From Pseudomonadales bacterium (GTDB taxonomy: Bacteria; Pseudomonadota; Gammaproteobacteria; Pseudomonadales; Pseudohongiellaceae): DNA of 64,000 bases. Each line of letters begins with the position of its first letter. Positions within the stretch are counted from its first letter, which is position 1. The DNA lies in contig WLWQ01000004.1 in NCBI GenBank assembly GCA_012103535.1, positions 62,001 through 126,000 of the forward strand. The letters are read 5' to 3'. The translations under genes and the position numbers were made by a program. Positions 9,747 to 18,396 of the stretch are shown here, in pieces. The notes beneath the pieces were generated by a model, which was given only the letters and a program-made list of their open reading frames with translations, searched no databases and was not told the DNA's origin.

Positions 9747-11315
9747 GTGAATAAGGGTGATTCATTTCAGATCGATCATCATCTACAAATGGGCAATGAA
9801 TTGAGAGTGTTTCGCCACAAGGCAGAAACACTTGAACAAGCAGGAGAGATGCACACCCTTGGGACCTTATTAGATATTACCGAGATCACTCAGGCTAAGG
9901 ACGAAGCCGAAGCCGCTGTGAGAGCCAAGTCGGCTTTTCTGGCAAACATGAGTCATGAAATCAGAACACCCATGAATGGTGTGCTCGGTATGCTGGAGTT
10001 GATACTCTCGGAAGGATTAAACCCAGCCGATGCAGATCGAGTAGACATCGCCCGTTCGTCTGCACAATGTCTTCTAACTCTGTTGGATGACATTCTTGAT
10101 ATCTCAAGGATCGACGCGGGACGTGTGGAACTGGAAGAAATAAAAATGGCCCCTGCGGAAGTTATCGAAGATGTTTGCTCGGTATTCTATGCCTCAGCGA
10201 AGAAAAAAGGGATCAACTTATACTTCAAGAATCACGACTCCAGTTACCTAAAATATTTGGGTGACCCGACCCGTTTGCGTCAGATTGTAAACAACTTAAT
10301 CGGTAATGCGGTGAAATTTACTCATGATGGTTACATATCCGTAGATTGTTCAATGCAAGACAATAAATTGCGAATTTCCGTTAGTGACACCGGTATAGGA
10401 ATTCCAGAGAGTAGACTGCACCGTTTGTTCGAGTCGTTCAGTCAAGTAGATAGCTCAACCACCCGTAAGTACGGTGGATCAGGATTGGGTCTAGCGATTT
10501 GCAAACGCTTGATTGATATCATGGGTGGTAGTTTCAGCGTCACTAGCCAAGAAGGCAAGGGCAGTAACTTTGAATTTGTCGTAGATTTGCGGCCTGTCAC
10601 TACACAACAAGAATTAGTAAGAGCCGAAACTTCGAAAGTATCCATTGTTGGGATTGCAACCGAAGAACAGGAGCGTCTCAAGAAACAACTGGAATCCTTA
10701 GGTGTTGAACTGGTTGAAAAAGAGCAGGCCGAGGTGCTTTTCATAGATGAAGCACTGTATGAAACTGAAAACCAATACTCGCAGCGTATCATTGCTATCT
10801 CCAGTGGAGTTACAAATCAAACTCTGCGAAAAGGGGATACCGTTCTGTATCACCCACTACGAAGAAAGCAATTACTGAATGCGATCAGATCGGAGCCTGT
10901 CCAGGTTGATCTAAAGAAGGATATGCATACCCAATTGTCGGGAACGGTATTGCTGGCCGAAGACAATCTAGTCAATGTCAAAGTTGCTGAAGGAGTTTTG
11001 AGTCGTCTGGGGCTCGATTACGACGTGGTACATAATGGCTTGGAAGCGGTCGATGCAGCAGCCAATAAACAGTACGATCTGGTGCTCATGGATTGTCAGA
11101 TGCCAGAGATGGATGGATATGAAGCAACTCGCTCCATACGTCTTGGCGACAAAGCTAAAACATCAACCCGCGTTCCAATTATTGCCTTGACTGCCAATGC
11201 CATGCCGGAAGATATTGAAAAGTGCTTTGATGCCGGCATGACGGCACATATTGCCAAACCGTTCCAATTGGAAGCTGCACGCCAAATTCTAGCGAGATGG
11301 ATCCAGCCCAATTAG
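9747..11315 (+). CDS. Hybrid histidine kinase, C-terminal piece of a split gene
   Basis: The same frame as the preceding piece is open from 9717. The first plausible restart is the GTG at 9747, with AGGGG about 5 bases upstream. The product contains the end of a PAS domain (to about 45), a HisKA domain with His70 in SHEIRTPMNG, an HATPase domain (NNLIGNAVKF, DTGIGIP, GGSGLGLAIC), a degenerate receiver-like segment (about 295-385) and a true C-terminal receiver with LMDCQMPEMDG. It could work as a cytosolic kinase without its N-terminal receiver, if translation restarts. No membrane segment is visible, so it probably receives signals through protein contact. Confidence 0.8.
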   Translation: MNKGDSFQIDHHLQMGNELRVFRHKAETLEQAGEMHTLGTLLDITEITQAKDEAEAAVRAKSAFLANMSHEIRTPMNGVLGMLELILSEGLNPADADRVDIARSSAQCLLTLLDDILDISRIDAGRVELEEIKMAPAEVIEDVCSVFYASAKKKGINLYFKNHDSSYLKYLGDPTRLRQIVNNLIGNAVKFTHDGYISVDCSMQDNKLRISVSDTGIGIPESRLHRLFESFSQVDSSTTRKYGGSGLGLAICKRLIDIMGGSFSVTSQEGKGSNFEFVVDLRPVTTQQELVRAETSKVSIVGIATEEQERLKKQLESLGVELVEKEQAEVLFIDEALYETENQYSQRIIAISSGVTNQTLRKGDTVLYHPLRRKQLLNAIRSEPVQVDLKKDMHTQLSGTVLLAEDNLVNVKVAEGVLSRLGLDYDVVHNGLEAVDAAANKQYDLVLMDCQMPEMDGYEATRSIRLGDKAKTSTRVPIIALTANAMPEDIEKCFDAGMTAHIAKPFQLEAARQILARWIQPN

Positions 11316-11499
11316 GTATTTGGTAAAGTTCTTGTAGATCCCTCCAGTAATTTCACTTAGTCCTTGTTTCGCTTCACACTTCAGTAGGTGCCGTTTTTCA
11401 TTCCTTACTAGTTTCCGTAGTGCCATTTGTCAAACTACTGTATTTTTGCTTTAACCCCACTTATTCTTCTTTCCACTAACATCGCGCAGAGAATCAAGA

Positions 11500-12486
11500 A
11501 TGGACTTAATCACTTTAGTCATCGCGGTCATTGGATTTGTTCTTTCTATCTATACGTTTGTAACTAATAAGATAGGACGATTGCCCAAGCTAGAAATATT
11601 CCGCTTTGAGCCTGAACGTATTGTCATCGATGAAGATTTCGATACTCTGCACGTGTATACGGATGCGGACTTCATCATTACCAATCTAAGTGACAAGCCC
11701 AACACAGTTATTCAGTTGGATGCAGCGTTAAATCTAGGTAATGCTTGGATCGAAGGTGTGGTTCGGGGTACGCGGCTTTCTGAAAGCACCCGTACCAGAA
11801 CGGAATATGGAGGAGCAGATGGCACACCCCGCCACCATAATGAAATTGTTAAAGAGTGGGTTGGCGCAGAAGTTTGCCCCATTATGCTTTCACCCCAAGC
11901 TTCTGGCATTCCAAACCAGGGTATTTCTCTTCGGCTAGATTTTCAAAGCCCTGGCCCGATCGGTGATCTTTCCAAAATCCAGCTGCAACTAACGCTCCAT
12001 GATCAATATGGTGCCAAGCACTCATTTGATGTGGGTGCGGACAGTTTGTCTCGGCTTAAAGCCGATCGATTTCCGAAATTTTCCGATAATGAAGAAGAAA
12101 TCGGCAGACTAAAAGACACTATTCCAGAAGAAGAAATGAATGCATTGGTCAGGGTTGTTCTGCGCAGGCATGCAGCGGATTTATCGCAATCGATGCTTGA
12201 AGTGCGGCGATATTATCCGACGAAGGGGGAGAGGCGTCTTAAAAATGTAGCGCATATAAGTCGCGATGGTTATGCGTATAATGGTTTCCGACCGCGAGAC
12301 TTTATAAGAAGACTTGAAGAAGACAAGCCAATGCATGAGCTCGATCAGGCGGACGGCTTTACAATTTCCTTCAACTTGAAAAATGATCTGCCTGATGTTC
12401 TCTCAATTCAACTTCCGGAAAGCTGGACTGGTGACTTATTAGAAGTCCCAATCCCGAAGGATTTTGCTGCAGTATGCGTTAAGTAA
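11500..12486 (+). CDS. Hypothetical protein with one N-terminal membrane helix
   Basis: I do not recognise this 328-residue protein. Residues 2-23 form a hydrophobic helix, followed by a short basic turn, so the bulk is probably cytoplasmic or membrane-attached. The middle (about 30-180) is beta-rich, with ITNLSDKPNTVIQLDA resembling an Ig-like or immune-type beta-sandwich strand pattern, and the C-terminal third is mixed and charged (SMLEVRRYYPTKGERR). There are no catalytic motifs or Cys pairs that I can place. It stands alone, downstream of the kinase and convergent with the GGDEF/EAL gene. Confidence 0.6.
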   Translation: MDLITLVIAVIGFVLSIYTFVTNKIGRLPKLEIFRFEPERIVIDEDFDTLHVYTDADFIITNLSDKPNTVIQLDAALNLGNAWIEGVVRGTRLSESTRTRTEYGGADGTPRHHNEIVKEWVGAEVCPIMLSPQASGIPNQGISLRLDFQSPGPIGDLSKIQLQLTLHDQYGAKHSFDVGADSLSRLKADRFPKFSDNEEEIGRLKDTIPEEEMNALVRVVLRRHAADLSQSMLEVRRYYPTKGERRLKNVAHISRDGYAYNGFRPRDFIRRLEEDKPMHELDQADGFTISFNLKNDLPDVLSIQLPESWTGDLLEVPIPKDFAAVCVK

Positions 12487-12542
12487 AATTAGTAAGAATG
12501 GAGATCTGATTCCGGTCAATCACCCAGGGAATAAATTACTTT

Positions 12543-15383
12543 CTACTCGTCTATAAGGTAGCGCATCTCAAATTGTGAGGCGGGAAGCGGTTTGGAGTAA
12601 TAGAAGCCTTGTATTTCATTACACTTCTCGGCGCGCAGAAAAGTGAGCTGTTCTTCGAGCTCAACGCCTTCGGCTATGCAATCCATTTCCAGATTGTGTG
12701 CCATATTGATAATTGTTTTCACTAAGGCGTTATCGACTGGATCCGTGACACATTTTTCAACAAATGCCTGGTCGATTTTAAGTTTGTCGATAGGAAGTTT
12801 CTTCAAGTAAGAAAGGGATGAGTAGCCAGTACCAAAGTCATCGATGGTCAGCACGAAATCGAGATCACGCAATGCCTCGAGAGTTTTTAGTGCCGCATCG
12901 ATATCTTCTATTAATGTACCCTCGGTAATTTCCAGTTCCAAGTTATGGGACTTGATTTCATACTGTTTCGCTAGCTCTTTCAATCGCGTAACAACATCAT
13001 CCTGTTGGAAAAACCGGGCCGATAAATTTACGGCAACTCGAAATTCTTCGTAGCCCTCATTTTGCCATTTCTTTAATTGCGAGCAGGCAGCATTCAATAC
13101 CCAATTATCAATTTCTATAATGAGATTGGTTTCTTCGGCAATTGGTATGAAATCGTCAGGTGCGATTATGCCGGCCTTAGGGTGGTTCCAACGCAGCAGC
13201 GATTCGGCGCCTAGCAATTTCTCACTATTCGCATCGATCTGTGGTTGAAAATAAAGCTCCAGCAGATCATTTCGAATCGCATAACGCAATTCGTTTTCAA
13301 CTCTTAGCTGGTCAGAGATAGCCTGGTTTAATTCTTCACTGTAGTAGTGATACTTGCCGCCACCATTCGCTTTAGCATGGTACATAGCGGAGTCTGCATT
13401 GCGCATTAGCTCTTCTGCGTTGTTTGCATCAAGGGGATACAATGAAATACCAATGCTGGCGGTAGAGCGCAATTCCTGACCTTCGATCTCCACTGGTAGT
13501 GGAATAACTCCAAGTAATTTTTCAGCAACGGCTGAAATAGCGGTCTTGATATGCTGATAGTCGGGATTTTCGGAAACCACGATGGTGAATTCATCCCCGC
13601 CGAGGCGAGCGAGCATGTCCGTATTACGTACACACAACGATAAACGATCTGCGATGTCTTTCAGATAATCATCTCCGGCAGCGTGGCCCAGGGTGTCATT
13701 AACCATCTTGAAACGATCCAGGTCAATGAACAGTACGCCAATCATTTCATCTTTGCGTTGGGCACGATTCAATGTTTGTTGTAAATATGTACGAAAAGCA
13801 GGTCGATTGGGCAGTCCAGTGAGAGCATCATAGTTTGCCTGGTTATAGAGTTTTTCCTGCCATTTGGCATTGGAGAGCGCGACTCCGACCCGATCTGCCC
13901 AACTGCGGTTATCGATTAATAATTTCTGTTTATCTTCGGGAGAGCTTATATAGGAAAGAGCAACGATCGCGGAAAGATCATCATCTATATATAAAGGAAG
14001 CACCAAACAAACTGTACCACCCAAATCGACCAGTGATTCTAGAAATAATGGAGCCGTATGGTCCAGCTCTACAAATACGCCATCTCGGTTTTGTTGAAGA
14101 AACTCGATAGTTGATTCGGTGATCTCTATTTCGGTTTCTTGGATTTCTGCATCCTGCTGACCGTTCTGTGATCTGATGTACATCTTGCTGAAACTGCCTT
14201 CACTATTCTGCGCAGCAATACCAATCTGATCGCAACCGATTATCTCCTGTATACGGACCAGCACGATTCTAACGATACTGTCGGCATCCTCTGATGAGAG
14301 GATAAGTCGATCGATTTCCGCCATAGTTTCCAGGCTTTGAAACTGTTCGGAAAGCTTTCCACCCATGGTATTAAATGAATCCGCCAGATCCTGGAATTCA
14401 TCCCGGCTTTCAATAATGACTTTATTTTCAAAGTTACTATTGCCTACTTCCTGAATCCCCTGGGTGAGTATGCGTAGTGGATTGAGAATGCGTCGTATCT
14501 GATTGCTACTGAGCAACAACACCAACAGGATGCTGATCAGAAACGCAATCACAAACGTATTCTGGAATTCAGTGATAGGTTGAAAGATCTCCTGCCGCGG
14601 AATGCTGATTAAGGAAGTCCAATCGTCGATACCGTATTCGTTCTCAAGAAAAATACTCCAAAAACTGATTAGCTGTGATTCCCCCGTCAGGGTGTTCCAC
14701 TCAAAGGTGCCGGAAAATTCGTTAGCGACTCGATCTTGGAAAGTGTCTACCAGGTTTGCTGGAATATCTTGAGAACAAAACAAGGTAATATCGGATTGAT
14801 CTAATACACAGAGTTGTTGATCGGGATTTATAGTTTCTGTGTTCCATAAAAAATCTTGATTAAGTTCGGCAATCAAAATCTGTGCTTCGAGTCCACCACC
14901 GATTGGGCCAACGACTAAAGTGCGTGGAGTGCCTTCGGCATCTTCTTGTGTTAATAGTGTGAATTGTGTGGCAGAAGTCGCTAGGTTTTCGATAGAGTCG
15001 ATGTCGATCTTATGGTCGGGAGGACCAATCAGATTTCTATAATGCTGGGATTGATTTAATAGTCCCAGGTTTCTGAGTTTGCTAGTAAAACTGTTTTGCA
15101 AGCCAATTGGTAAACGATTTAGTGAGAATTCCGGATCTAACGCGAAACTGGATTCCAGTATCAGTAACTCCGATTTAAGTGTGGTGAGGCGTTCGTAAAT
15201 TGCGAGTCCAATGGACTTTGCTTCCTGCTGCTGCTGCTCCTGATTCTGAATGAGCAACTGTTCCGATACTCGGTTGTACGAGATTGCAGCCAGTGTCAGT
15301 ACAGGAATTATGGCCGACAAGATAAAAACGACAAACAGGCGTCTGGCAAAGCGGCTGCCGAATAGTCCAATTTCTGTTTTCAT
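12543..15383 (-). CDS. Membrane GGDEF-EAL protein with sensor, HAMP and GAF
   Basis: Cyclic-di-GMP turnover protein of 946 residues. Order: helix at about 15-35, periplasmic sensor (about 36-275, dCache-like length), second helix (about 277-297), HAMP, GAF-like region (about 355-505), GGDEF domain with intact GGDEF near residue 595 and an RxxD product-inhibition site (RNTD) five residues before it, then an EAL domain. The EAL signature reads ESL near residue 726, but the catalytic Glu is kept, as are DDFGTGYSSL and the KIDQAFV segment, so both activities are possible. Thirteen bases separate it from the pseudopilin gene, which suggests one operon. Confidence 0.92.
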   Translation of the reverse strand: MKTEIGLFGSRFARRLFVVFILSAIIPVLTLAAISYNRVSEQLLIQNQEQQQQEAKSIGLAIYERLTTLKSELLILESSFALDPEFSLNRLPIGLQNSFTSKLRNLGLLNQSQHYRNLIGPPDHKIDIDSIENLATSATQFTLLTQEDAEGTPRTLVVGPIGGGLEAQILIAELNQDFLWNTETINPDQQLCVLDQSDITLFCSQDIPANLVDTFQDRVANEFSGTFEWNTLTGESQLISFWSIFLENEYGIDDWTSLISIPRQEIFQPITEFQNTFVIAFLISILLVLLLSSNQIRRILNPLRILTQGIQEVGNSNFENKVIIESRDEFQDLADSFNTMGGKLSEQFQSLETMAEIDRLILSSEDADSIVRIVLVRIQEIIGCDQIGIAAQNSEGSFSKMYIRSQNGQQDAEIQETEIEITESTIEFLQQNRDGVFVELDHTAPLFLESLVDLGGTVCLVLPLYIDDDLSAIVALSYISSPEDKQKLLIDNRSWADRVGVALSNAKWQEKLYNQANYDALTGLPNRPAFRTYLQQTLNRAQRKDEMIGVLFIDLDRFKMVNDTLGHAAGDDYLKDIADRLSLCVRNTDMLARLGGDEFTIVVSENPDYQHIKTAISAVAEKLLGVIPLPVEIEGQELRSTASIGISLYPLDANNAEELMRNADSAMYHAKANGGGKYHYYSEELNQAISDQLRVENELRYAIRNDLLELYFQPQIDANSEKLLGAESLLRWNHPKAGIIAPDDFIPIAEETNLIIEIDNWVLNAACSQLKKWQNEGYEEFRVAVNLSARFFQQDDVVTRLKELAKQYEIKSHNLELEITEGTLIEDIDAALKTLEALRDLDFVLTIDDFGTGYSSLSYLKKLPIDKLKIDQAFVEKCVTDPVDNALVKTIINMAHNLEMDCIAEGVELEEQLTFLRAEKCNEIQGFYYSKPLPASQFEMRYLIDE

Positions 15384-15395
15384 TGCAGGAGTGTA

Positions 15396-15863
15396 TCAGT
15401 GATCGGAAGCGAGGCCGTGGAAGCGGCCATTGTTCGCGCGGACTAAATCATCTCTTCCGGGTGCGGAAGTAAAAGGCTTTGCAGTAGTTTGATTTTTTCC
15501 CATGCTATAAAGATCATAATCCGTATTAACAGGATTTAGATTCTTATCTTTGCGTTTTTCACCTTTTTTGGTATCTGCATCAAAGGGGACGTATGGATAA
15601 GGATTATCCCAGGGATCTAAAAAACCGCCCATACCAATGCTGTCTAAATCCGGAGGCAGCGTATTGGTGTCCACCATATAACGCTCAATTGCACCTTCGA
15701 TGATCACCAGGCCCTGAATTGCCACACTATTGTCTGTCTGGTCGACATAGTCTTGATAACCTGGCATCGCATAGGCGGAAAGCAGGCCCAAGATAGCTAC
15801 CACTATTAGCAATTCCAATAGTGTGAATCCGCGCCGTTTTGTAGTGATGGTAATCCGCTTCAT
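15396..15863 (-). CDS. Type II secretion / type IV pilus-like pseudopilin (GspG-like)
   Basis: Prepilin with a class III signal: basic leader MKRITITTKRRG followed by FTLLELLIVVAILGLL, with Glu5 of the mature protein present. The prepilin peptidase would cut after the Gly. The soluble part has GYQDYVDQ, LDPWDNPYPY and a YDLYSMGKN segment, which match the GspG major pseudopilin calcium-site region, but it carries an insertion rich in Lys (about 110-125). I chose the ATG at 15863; a longer start at 15917 adds 18 residues. It is the first gene of a probable two-gene unit with the GGDEF/EAL protein. No other secretion genes are in the window. Confidence 0.82.
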   Translation of the reverse strand: MKRITITTKRRGFTLLELLIVVAILGLLSAYAMPGYQDYVDQTDNSVAIQGLVIIEGAIERYMVDTNTLPPDLDSIGMGGFLDPWDNPYPYVPFDADTKKGEKRKDKNLNPVNTDYDLYSMGKNQTTAKPFTSAPGRDDLVRANNGRFHGLASDH

Positions 15864-16313
15864 CGGATTTTTCTCTGCCCCTTCATTCAAGCCTAGTCTT
15901 GCCAACAGGCTAATCATATATCCTGATTAGCCGAGAAAAGCTTTAATGAATTCTGCTATGTCCTGGTAACAGAACTTTTGTAACCTATTGATATACCACA
16001 GGTATTGATTCAGACACAACTGTGCTTCGCACACCTATCATAACTATAGCCGTATTATTAACCCAAAGTGGTCTGAAAAACTAAGGCATACCGCACAAAA
16101 ACACACATTTAACTCAATTGCGCGGCCAGCCTAACAGCTCGTATGAGTAATGTATTAGGGACTTGCGACGATAGTGCGGTCTGGTACTCATGGGTAGTCA
16201 GAAGTGCGAAACGGAACGTGCGAGGCAGCCCGCTCGAAACCAAGTGGCGACCAAGCAATATAACGGGATCAGCTTCCAATCATTGCCTTGAATGCAAATG
16301 CGATGTTAGCTGG
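15864..16313. other. Intergenic region, about 450 bases
   Basis: Spacer between the pseudopilin start and the end of the repeat-protein gene. It must carry the pseudopilin promoter. An open frame on the plus strand (16143-16568) runs into the antisense of the conserved repeats, has no recognisable product and no good ribosome-binding site, and I do not count it. I see no RNA gene or clear terminator. Confidence 0.35.
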
Positions 16314-18128
16314 CTACTTAAGAGTTATAGAACCTTCGTCGTAAAGAGAGCGGCAATCGTTAGCGTCTTTCATCAAGTCATCATCGAAAACTACCGCGGC
16401 CATACCGAAGCCTTCGAAACGCGGGTCGTCGCATTCACCATCATTTGCCCAGGTGCTGGAATTGTCACCAAAATTGATGTTTCCAGATGGAGCATTTGTT
16501 GGTGCTGCAGTTGTTTGTACTGGGTTACCGAAAGTATTGAGTGCCGGATTTCGATCACCGGCATTTAAAGAATCTCCATAGACAGTGCCGCTGGCAAAGA
16601 TTGAGCCATCGTCGCGATTTGCTCCGTCAATTGGACCTCGGGGGCCACTGGGTATGTCAGCTATCTGTTGTGTTTGAACAGGGACGCTATTTCCAGCAAA
16701 TGAAACCGCATTGTTAAACGCGGTATTTGTTTCTAGATTCAATTCAGCGCCGTCACCCACATAAGTAATTGCACCTGCAAGGTATGCTTCTTGACAATCG
16801 TTGGCGTCGTGGCCGATGTTGCCTTCGGTGAGCAGAGCAAAAGGACCTTGACCTTCGAACCGTGGATCATCGCATTCGCCATCATCTGCGAACATGCTGG
16901 TGTTGTCGCCGAAATCGATACCGGAGTTATTCACAACTGTTGACTGCACAATGGAAGAATCTTGGCCGCCATTCTCAAGGTAAGTAAGCGCACCTTCCAT
17001 ATAGAGTAGGATACAGTCATTGGCGTCACGCATTGTATTCGACTCGTCGGTGAAACCTGCCATACCAGAACCTTCGAAGCGTGGATCGTCACATTCACCA
17101 TCATCGGAAAACACGCTGGAGTTATCGCCGAAATCGATGTCATCATCTCCGCTATAAACAATCGGTTCGTTACTGCTGCCGATTTCCATGCCTGTCGTAG
17201 CGTTATTCAACCCAGGTGCGGAGCTTATTGCATCCCACAATGAAGAGAGTATTTGCAGGGCAGGAGGAGTGGGAGATTCTGTGGTGACTGACGGCATACT
17301 ATCGCCAAACATTGACAGTGAGTCATCGCTAAACATGCTACCGGCTTCAGCTAAGCTCACCCGCCCAGCTTCAAATTGACTGCGGCAATCGCTTGCATCA
17401 TGAAACAATTCAGACATTGAAGATCCGAATGCGGCACCCGGACCTTGAAATCTGGGATCATCACATTCGTCATCGAGGGTATAAAAACCATTGTCATCGC
17501 CGAAATCGATGTTGCCATTTTCATCGAGGCTCATCGCTAAGATAGATTCTTCCACGCCGAGGTCGAGACTTGCCCATTGCTCTTGTTGTTGCTCGGTAAT
17601 GGCAAGAATTGTATAGAGAGGATCGGCATCTTCTGCGTATGTGCCAACCCAGAGGTTATAGTAACCGGACAATGGTGCATCTATTAGCACGCCAGGATTG
17701 GCATCACTAAGATAACTGGAGTCGTCGCTGCAATGCCAGTTACCTTCTGGGTCGCTGACGAGCAGTGTCGTATCTATATTTGAGTTTACAAAGAGGCTAA
17801 GAGGGTTGGCGCCTGACTGAAAACTTATTCGAACGTCTGGTTGAGATTCATTAATGTAGCCAAAACAATCTCCTGGTAATCCACTAACACTATCTGTGCC
17901 ACCTGGAACTAGTTCGAGTAATTGAGGATCAGGAGAAAAACCTGAACTTAATACTTGTGTACCAAATCGTGGTTCACCTTCGGTGGATTGGCCTTGCACC
18001 TGCGGCACAAAAACTAGCGCAGGAAGCACCACGCTCAATAAGTGCCATCTGTGGGGTAAGGTTGAAGTTGCCCGCGCTTTTCTCATTGTGCGCAGCTTGG
18101 CTATAAGTGAAGAGGTCGTTCTTTTCAT
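16314..18128 (-). CDS. Secreted protein with four Cys-containing 'ECDDPRF' repeats
   Basis: Exported protein of about 604 residues from the ATG at 18128; the longer frame from 18317 adds 63 residues with no signal logic. It has an N-terminal signal-like helix ending VPQVQGQ, a PPC-like beta-sandwich (about 60-180, with YYNLWVGTY and one disulfide-capable Cys pair), and then four copies of a ~50-residue unit: IDFGDN.s.f..DGECDDPRFEG..., then DANDC..ly..G.it. The copies lie at about 17350-17514, 16975-17140, 16755-16922 and 16317-16479, separated by low-complexity Ser/Asp/Asn/Pro linkers. Each unit has two Cys and many acidic residues, which suggests a small disulfide-bonded, perhaps metal-binding, domain. 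The function is unknown. Confidence 0.75.
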   Translation of the reverse strand: MKRTTSSLIAKLRTMRKARATSTLPHRWHLLSVVLPALVFVPQVQGQSTEGEPRFGTQVLSSGFSPDPQLLELVPGGTDSVSGLPGDCFGYINESQPDVRISFQSGANPLSLFVNSNIDTTLLVSDPEGNWHCSDDSSYLSDANPGVLIDAPLSGYYNLWVGTYAEDADPLYTILAITEQQQEQWASLDLGVEESILAMSLDENGNIDFGDDNGFYTLDDECDDPRFQGPGAAFGSSMSELFHDASDCRSQFEAGRVSLAEAGSMFSDDSLSMFGDSMPSVTTESPTPPALQILSSLWDAISSAPGLNNATTGMEIGSSNEPIVYSGDDDIDFGDNSSVFSDDGECDDPRFEGSGMAGFTDESNTMRDANDCILLYMEGALTYLENGGQDSSIVQSTVVNNSGIDFGDNTSMFADDGECDDPRFEGQGPFALLTEGNIGHDANDCQEAYLAGAITYVGDGAELNLETNTAFNNAVSFAGNSVPVQTQQIADIPSGPRGPIDGANRDDGSIFASGTVYGDSLNAGDRNPALNTFGNPVQTTAAPTNAPSGNINFGDNSSTWANDGECDDPRFEGFGMAAVVFDDDLMKDANDCRSLYDEGSITLK

Positions 18129-18396
18129 CGCAATACCCCAAACCGTGTTAGGTGCATAGAATGTAGCGGCATTTATATGACTAATTATAGCAATGGATAT
18201 CGCTGTCGATGGGATCAGTGAGCTGCAAAAATGCCAACCGGATCGCAAAAAACCCTTTAAATACAGGAAAATAGGTGCCCAAATTTTCCTGTTTTTAAAT
18301 CTGAAAATCAGTTGCACGCCTAATTCTTAGAGGCATCCATGGACTTGAACTAAGGCAGTCTTTATTCTTCATACTGCTGCTGCCAGGGAGATTCTT

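Noticed and set aside
16143..16568. Plus-strand open frame of 141 codons upstream of the pseudopilin
   Set aside because: Its second half is antisense to the conserved repeat of the secreted protein, it has no signal or domain, and no ribosome-binding site.
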